Assembly (NCBI GenBank): GCA_016303095.1
Contig: JAEDMH010000072.1
Span: 1 to 11,786, forward strand
From: Lentisphaeria bacterium
Lineage (GTDB): Bacteria; Verrucomicrobiota; Lentisphaeria; Oligosphaerales; Oligosphaeraceae
DNA length: 11,786 bases
Direction: 5' to 3'
In this document: in pieces, positions 8,060 through 11,786 of the stretch
Position numbering within the stretch: position 1 is the first letter of the stretch
Layout: each line of letters starts with the position of its first letter
The notes under the pieces: generated by a model
What the model was told of the DNA's origin: nothing
The model's database searches: none
What the model saw: the letters and a program-made list of their open reading frames with translations, nothing else
Program-made: the position numbers and the translations under genes

Positions 8060-9498
8060 CAGGGCGCAGGAGGGAAGAGTTCCTGAAGGACGGCCCAATC
8101 GGAGAAGGGGTGCTTCACGTGGTGGATTTCCTGGTAGTCCTCGTGGCCTTTTCCGGCAATGAGGAGCCAGTCTCCCGGTTCGCAGGCGGCCACCGCCGCG
8201 GCAATGGCCTTCCGCCGATCCACCTCCACTTGGCAGGGGACTCCGGCCGGCACCCCGGCACGCACCTCCGCCAAAATCGCCGACGGCTCCTCGGTGCGGG
8301 GATTATCGCTGGTCAGCCACAGAAAATCGGCATTTTCCCCGGCGGCCTGGGCCATGAGGGGACGCTTTCCCCGATCCCGGTCTCCCCCGCATCCGAAGAG
8401 GGCCCCTAGACGGCCCGGGCATTCCGGGCGGAGGGCCTGGAGGGCGCAGCGGAGTTCCTCCGGGGTGTGGGCGTAGTCCACGAAGGCCTGGGCGCCATTG
8501 GGGCAGGCGAAGCGCTGGAGGCGGCCCGGGGCGCCGGCGGTATGGGCCAGGGTTTGGGCGATAGTCTCCTCGGGGACGCCCAGGGAGCGGGCCAGGAGTC
8601 CGGCGCAGAGGGCGTTGTCTTGGTTGAAGTCGCCGGGCAGGGGGCACTTCCAGGGGGAGGGAGTGGTCTTTCGGGAGAAGACCACCCGATGGCAGGGGTT
8701 TTCGGGGAGGGCCTCCAATTCCCGGGCCAGGCGGGCCACAGCGGGGTCATCTCCATTGAGGACGGCGGTGGCTCCGGGGAGGAGCATGGTGCGGAAGAGC
8801 TTGGCCTTGGCCTCCCAATAGGCTTCCATGGTGCCATGGAAATCCAGGTGGTCCCGGGAGAAATTGGTGAAGGCGGCGGCGGCGAACTGGGCGGTGCCCA
8901 GGCGCTCCTGGGTCAAGGCGGCGCTGGAGCATTCCATGGCCACGGTGGTCACGCCGTTGGCCACCATGCCAGCGAAGAGTTCCTGAAGGAGAAAGGGGGT
9001 GGGGGTGGTGCGATCGGCGGGAAGTTCCTCCCCCTTTCCCAAGTCGTAGACCACGGTGCCCACCATGCCCGTGGGGACGCCAGCCGCCTGGAGGATCTCC
9101 CGGAGCAGGAAGACGGTGGTGGTCTTGCCGGCGGTGCCCGTCACCCCCGCCAGGCGAAGTTTGCGGGCGGGGAAATCGGCGAAGGCCTCCGCCACCCGCC
9201 CCAAGGCGGCATATCCCTTCTCCTGGGGCACAGACAGCACCGGCACGGGAGCCGTCACCTCCGGAGAATCGGCGAGAATGGCGGCGGCGCCGGCGGCCAG
9301 AGCCTGGGGAATGAAATCCTTGCCATCCGCCACCGCTCCCCGAATGGCGCAAAAGAGCCCCCCCGGCTCCACCTGTCGGGAATCCCCGCAGGCCCCCAGC
9401 AGCAGGGGATCCCCGCTGACCCCCTCCCCTTTCTTCGCCCCCAAAGGAGCAAGGAGGGAAAGAAGAGCGCTGAATTTCCAAGGGCGGAGGGAGAGCAT
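8059..9498 (-). CDS. murE: UDP-N-acetylmuramoyl-tripeptide synthetase (MurE, meso-DAP type)
   Basis: A 479-residue Mur ligase that adds the third amino acid to UDP-MurNAc-L-Ala-D-Glu in the cytoplasm. The N-terminal UDP-binding domain has the DSR...PGGLF...DGKDF pattern (39-62). The ATP loop is GVTGTAGKTT (118-127), followed by TTPTP (164-168), the SRDHLDFHG segment (214-222) and EAKAKLF, whose first lysine (Lys231) should be the carbamylated one. The C-terminal domain holds DNPR (398-401), which in this family selects meso-diaminopimelate rather than lysine, and GKGHEDYQ (449-456). Two positions are unusual: Ala in place of the near-universal Asn of the P-loop (TGTNGKT), and SSAAL in place of SSHAL/SSHGL. 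The gene lies outside a visible division/cell-wall cluster, 33 bases after the helicase gene and overlapping ybaK by one base. AGGAG lies about 18 bases upstream, too far for a normal ribosome binding site. Confidence 0.94.
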   Translation of the reverse strand: MLSLRPWKFSALLSLLAPLGAKKGEGVSGDPLLLGACGDSRQVEPGGLFCAIRGAVADGKDFIPQALAAGAAAILADSPEVTAPVPVLSVPQEKGYAALGRVAEAFADFPARKLRLAGVTGTAGKTTTVFLLREILQAAGVPTGMVGTVVYDLGKGEELPADRTTPTPFLLQELFAGMVANGVTTVAMECSSAALTQERLGTAQFAAAAFTNFSRDHLDFHGTMEAYWEAKAKLFRTMLLPGATAVLNGDDPAVARLARELEALPENPCHRVVFSRKTTPSPWKCPLPGDFNQDNALCAGLLARSLGVPEETIAQTLAHTAGAPGRLQRFACPNGAQAFVDYAHTPEELRCALQALRPECPGRLGALFGCGGDRDRGKRPLMAQAAGENADFLWLTSDNPRTEEPSAILAEVRAGVPAGVPCQVEVDRRKAIAAAVAACEPGDWLLIAGKGHEDYQEIHHVKHPFSDWAVLQELFPPAP

Positions 9499-9531
9499 GG
9501 CGGGGGATTCTTCTGACTCCTGGGGAGACGG

Positions 9532-11277
9532 CTACTTCTCCGGCATGGGATTGCCGAATTTCAGAGCCCGGCGTTGACGTCGATTCAGCATGGGGGTGCC
9601 ATCGGGATTCAGGCGAGGCGGGGGCGGGGGTTGGGGCGCCTTGGCCTTGGGGGGAGTCGCCTTCTCCCGCTCCGGGCGAGAGGAGCGTTTCTCCTTCGCG
9701 CCCCCCCGGGATTTCCGGGCTTCCCGGCGTTCCGTCCACTCCTCCTGGTCATCGTATTCCCGATAGGGGGCTTTCCGGCCACGGCTTCCCCGGCCACGGC
9801 GTTCCTCCCGCTCCTCTTGCCCCTCTCGTTCCTCCAGGAAGAGGGCCCGCTGGGCATAGCGGCTCCGATTCCGATAGCTGCGCTGATTCTGGAGGCGCTC
9901 CAGCTTCTCCGCCGTCACCCCGATGTGTTCCGGGCCCTGATCCGCCGTCAACGCCAGCTGTCGGGCCACCATCTTGGTGAAGAGAATGGCGGGATCCTGG
10001 TCTTGCTTGGCGGTCAGTTCCTGGATCTTGGCATACAACTCCGTGTCCAGGGTGGCGGCAAAGAGTCCCGCCAGGAGCTTTTCCAGACGCTGGGCATTCA
10101 CCTCGTTTCGGCTGGGGATGCGTCCCCGGGAGAGCTTGGCCCCCACAGAACGGCGGATGGCCTCCAATTGCCGGAGTTCCCGGGGCGTCACCAGGGTGAT
10201 GGCCTTCCCCGTCTTCCCGGCGCGCCCGGTGCGCCCAATGCGATGGACATAGGCCCGGCTGTCAAAGGGAAGGTGGTAGTTGAAGACATGGGAGACATTC
10301 TCCACATCGATTCCCCGGGCCGCCACGTCGGTGGCCACCAGGATGTCAAAGTCCCCCCGGCGGAAGGCGGCCATCACCCGGGCCCGGGCGGCCTGCTCCA
10401 TGTCCCCGTGAAGGCAGTTCACATTGTATCCCCGCCCCCCCAGCAGAATGTTCAGGGAATCCGTCTCCTCCCGGGTGCGGCAGAAGATGATGGCCTTGGA
10501 GACCTCCTCCGACTCAATGAGGCGAACCACCGCATTGGTGCGCTCGTGCTCCTCAATGACAAAGTAGCTCTGCTGGATGTCGTTGTTGGCGCTCTCCGGG
10601 GATTCGGTCTCCAGCTTCAGGGGATCGTGAAGAATGTCCCGGGCCAGGGATTCCACCTGCCGGGGCATGGTGGCGGAGAAAAGCATGGTCTGATGGGGCC
10701 CAGGAAACTCCTGGAAAATCCGCTTCACGTCGTCGATGAAGCCCATGTCCAGCATCTCATCCGCCTCGTCCACCACGATGATGGCCGGATTCACCCCCTG
10801 AAAATGGCCGGATTCCATCAGGTCAATGAGACGCCCCGGGGTGGCCACCAAAATGTTCACCCCACGCTCCAAAAGCTCCTCCTGGCGACGATAGGATTGG
10901 CCGCCCGTAAAGGCCGCCGGCTTCAAGCCCGTGAAATGCCCCAGACGATACAACTCGCTGGAAATCTGGGCCGCCAACTCCCGGGTGGGGGTGAGCACCA
11001 GCATCTGCAACCCCTCCATATCCTTGATCCGCTCCATGGAGGGCAACCCAAAGGCCGTGGTCTTCCCCGTGCCCGTCAACGCCTGACCCAACAAATCCCG
11101 CCCCTTCAACGCCTCCGGAATGGCCTTCTTCTGAATGGGCGTGGGCTCCCGAAACCCAGCCTCGCGTATGCCCTCCATCAACGCCTCGCATAACCCAAAC
11201 TCCAAAAAACCCTCCCCTGGCGCCACCCCACCCTCCAAGGCTTCCCACGACTCCTGATGCTCCTCGTTCTCCATCAT
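9532..11277 (-). CDS. DEAD-box ATP-dependent RNA helicase (DeaD/CsdA or RhlE-like)
   Basis: A 581-residue RNA helicase likely involved in ribosome assembly or RNA turnover. Motifs in order: Q motif GFREPTPIQ (41-49), motif I ALTGTGKT (66-73), Ia PTREL (97-101), Ib TPGR (146-149), II DEAD (170-173), III SAT (201-203), IV IIFCRT (263-268), V ATDVAARGIDV (315-325) and VI HRIGRTGR (345-352). Motif I has Leu where most members have Gln (AQTGTGKT). After the two RecA-like domains, a helical region (about 365-465) leads to a charged tail (465-581) rich in Arg, Glu and Gly, with a run of seven prolines broken by one glutamine (549-554 region) and a basic NRRQRRALKFG end. I do not see a clear DbpA RNA-binding domain, so the exact subfamily is open. 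The start at 11277 has GAGGAG 6 bases upstream; the longer frame to 11415 covers the regulatory hairpin and is not credible. Confidence 0.93.
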   Translation of the reverse strand: MMENEEHQESWEALEGGVAPGEGFLEFGLCEALMEGIREAGFREPTPIQKKAIPEALKGRDLLGQALTGTGKTTAFGLPSMERIKDMEGLQMLVLTPTRELAAQISSELYRLGHFTGLKPAAFTGGQSYRRQEELLERGVNILVATPGRLIDLMESGHFQGVNPAIIVVDEADEMLDMGFIDDVKRIFQEFPGPHQTMLFSATMPRQVESLARDILHDPLKLETESPESANNDIQQSYFVIEEHERTNAVVRLIESEEVSKAIIFCRTREETDSLNILLGGRGYNVNCLHGDMEQAARARVMAAFRRGDFDILVATDVAARGIDVENVSHVFNYHLPFDSRAYVHRIGRTGRAGKTGKAITLVTPRELRQLEAIRRSVGAKLSRGRIPSRNEVNAQRLEKLLAGLFAATLDTELYAKIQELTAKQDQDPAILFTKMVARQLALTADQGPEHIGVTAEKLERLQNQRSYRNRSRYAQRALFLEEREGQEEREERRGRGSRGRKAPYREYDDQEEWTERREARKSRGGAKEKRSSRPEREKATPPKAKAPQPPPPPRLNPDGTPMLNRRQRRALKFGNPMPEK

Positions 11278-11283
11278 CAAAAA

Positions 11284-11289
11284 CTCCTC
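11284..11289 (-). promoter_or_regulatory. Ribosome binding site of the DEAD-box helicase
   Basis: GAGGAG on the minus strand lies 6 bases before ATG 11277 and 9 before ATG 11274. It supports this start over the 46-residue upstream extension. Confidence 0.8.
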
Positions 11290-11320
11290 AATGCAAACGC
11301 TTATCCTGCCACACACCCCC

Positions 11321-11371
11321 AAAAAACATGACAAGGTGGTGGAAATGGGTACTATAGCCCTTCCACCCACC
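11321..11371 (-). terminator. Terminator- or attenuator-like hairpin with T-tract upstream of the helicase gene
   Basis: On the minus strand a long stem is formed by 11371-11358 and 11349-11335: CCACC/GGTGG (one bulged base at 11366), TTCCA/TGGAA and CCC/GGG, with a loop of about 8 bases. It is followed after 8 bases by six T (11326-11321). This looks like an intrinsic terminator or attenuator in the leader, about 45 bases before the ribosome binding site. The loop contains TATAGT (11356-11351), a passable -10 box, but no -35 box stands at the right distance. So it could instead be a promoter with an overlapping operator palindrome. Confidence 0.5.
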
Positions 11372-11452
11372 TCTAGAGGCTTACAAAACAGGACAAAATA
11401 GGACAACGCCGACAACCCAGACCAGGGCTAAAAACTCTAGAGGGGCTAGAGG
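11371..11452. repeat. Palindromic CTCTAGAGG boxes
   Basis: The nine-base word CTCTAGAGG, whose first eight bases are a perfect palindrome, occurs at 11371-11379 and 11435-11443. A related GGCTAGAGG follows directly at 11444-11452. The first copy abuts the helicase leader hairpin. They may be protein-binding sites or remnants of the repeat family to the right, which also contains CTAG. Confidence 0.4.
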
Positions 11453-11455
11453 CGC

Positions 11456-11513
11456 CGAGGGTTACGCTACGCTTCACCCCCGTCTAGCGATCCTCCCACC
11501 CCTGCCGGGGTTC
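11456..11513. repeat. Structured intergenic repeat, copy 1 (variant upper hairpin)
   Basis: Bases 11472-11513 (42 bases) are identical to 11565-11606. The left part differs: here CGAGGGT (11456-11462) pairs with ACCCCCG (11476-11482) with one mismatch around a short loop containing two tandem TACGC words. A second hairpin, ACCCC-TGCC-GGGGT, is at 11498-11511. Confidence 0.75.
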
Positions 11514-11527
11514 GGATTCTGATTTTG

Positions 11528-11606
11528 TCCGTGCCGGGGGTTCCGGTCGTCCCTTTGGGCCTCCCTTCACCCCCGTCTAGCGATCCTCCCACCCCTGCCG
11601 GGGTTC
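11528..11606. repeat. Structured intergenic repeat, copy 2 (complete unit)
   Basis: This is the fullest copy (79 bases). Bases 11528-11581 are identical to 11733-11786, and 11565-11606 are identical to copy 1. CGGGGGT (11535-11541) pairs with ACCCCCG (11569-11575) around an inner CCC-TTT-GGG (11551-11559). ACCCC (11591-11595) pairs with GGGGT (11600-11604) across TGCC. No open frame of plausible composition crosses it. Confidence 0.8.
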
Positions 11607-11614
11607 AGGAGGAT

Positions 11615-11663
11615 TGCCCCCTTCCCCCGCAAAAAAGCCCCAGGGGGGGACGTGCGGGGGGCA
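11615..11663. repeat. C-tract/G-tract inverted repeat
   Basis: TGCCCCC (11615-11621) pairs with GGGGGCA (11657-11663), and inside it CCCCC (11624-11628) pairs with the G7 run at 11643-11649, leaving an A6-containing loop. It fills the space between repeat copy 2 and the TCCGTG words. Two long G runs also give it potential for non-B DNA. Confidence 0.5.
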
Positions 11664-11674
11664 GGTCCCGCCCC

Positions 11675-11738
11675 TCCGTGCTATCCGTGTGCCCGGCTTG
11701 CCGGGCCTTCCGTGTCCTCCGTGTTTTCAAACTCCGTG
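11675..11738. repeat. Iterated TCCGTG words with an embedded perfect hairpin
   Basis: TCCGTG occurs at 11675, 11684, 11709, 11718 and 11733, with two pairs spaced 9 bases apart, plus once at 11528 at the start of repeat copy 2. Between the pairs, GCCCGGC (11691-11697) and GCCGGGC (11700-11706) form a perfect 7-bp inverted repeat separated by TT. Degenerate tandem iterations of this word are something I associate with intergenic DNA of some high-GC environmental bacteria; no function is visible. Confidence 0.55.
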
Positions 11739-11786
11739 CCGGGGGTTCCGGTCGTCCCTTTGGGCCTCCCTTCACCCCCGTCTAGC
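11733..11786. repeat. Structured intergenic repeat, copy 3 (cut by the window edge)
   Basis: All 54 bases match 11528-11581 exactly, and the copy runs off the right end of the window at the CTAG core. The array therefore continues beyond what is visible. Confidence 0.8.

Larger units (their letters stand above)
11278..11786. other. Gene-free region of about 500 bases upstream of the helicase gene
   Basis: No protein gene, tRNA or rRNA is recognisable here. The stretch holds the helicase leader with its ribosome binding site and terminator-like hairpin, the CTCTAGAGG boxes, three structured repeat copies, the C/G-tract hairpin and the TCCGTG words. The plus-strand open frame 11525-11785 is made of repeat sequence and is not called. 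Confidence 0.7.

Noticed and set aside
8074..8990. Identical 17-base word at 8074-8090 and 8974-8990, exactly 900 bases apart
   Set aside because: Both lie in murE in the same frame and encode the same LQELF peptide, so it is shared codon choice rather than a repeat element.
9574..11193. 539-residue plus-strand open frame opposite the helicase gene
   Set aside because: Antisense of all DEAD-box motifs; composition is typical of a shadow frame.
11525..11785. 86-residue plus-strand open frame at the right edge
   Set aside because: It consists of direct repeats and C/G tracts, has no ribosome binding site and no recognisable protein content.
11456..11786. CRISPR array
   Set aside because: Only three copies, of unequal length, with irregular spacing (15 and 126 bases between copy ends) and no cas genes.

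Overview
This is a high-GC bacterial window with two gene groups that converge near position 4000. The plus-strand group (1-3992) holds the 3' end of recB, a complete recD, and a class I SAM-dependent methyltransferase whose start overlaps the recD stop. The minus-strand group (11277 down to 4021) reads DEAD-box RNA helicase, murE, a YbaK-type Cys-tRNA(Pro) deacylase, an ABC-F ATPase, then a GltS-type sodium/glutamate symporter.

The organism is probably a Gram-negative with meso-diaminopimelate peptidoglycan, because MurE carries the DNPR motif and a RecBCD-type recombination system is present. Shine-Dalgarno sequences are clear for only two genes (helicase and symporter). Several others start without one or are coupled to the preceding stop codon. 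High GC, patchy SD use and TCCGTG-iterated intergenic DNA are compatible with the PVC group, perhaps Verrucomicrobiota, but that placement is a low-confidence inference.

Layout. 1-1338: RecB C-terminus with helicase motif VI and the PD-(D/E)XK nuclease. 1369-3096: RecD. 3093-3992: methyltransferase of unknown substrate. 3993-4020: short convergent gap with a small inverted repeat. 4021-5388: GltS-like transporter with its own ribosome binding site and a 98-base structured leader. 5487-7565: ABC-F. 7562-8059: tRNA deacylase. 8059-9498: murE. 9532-11277: DEAD-box helicase. 11278-11786: a gene-free region of about 500 bases with a terminator-like hairpin, palindromic CTCTAGAGG boxes, three copies of a structured direct repeat, a C/G-tract hairpin and iterated TCCGTG words.

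RecB and RecD would work together in double-strand-break repair and degradation of linear DNA, with RecC presumably encoded upstream of the window. On the other strand, murE, ybaK and the ABC-F gene overlap by 1 and 4 bases, so they are very likely co-translated. They join cell-wall precursor synthesis with translation quality control, and an RNA helicase sits at the head. The least explained parts are the methyltransferase attached to recD, unusual MurE motif residues, and the repeat-rich region at the right edge.
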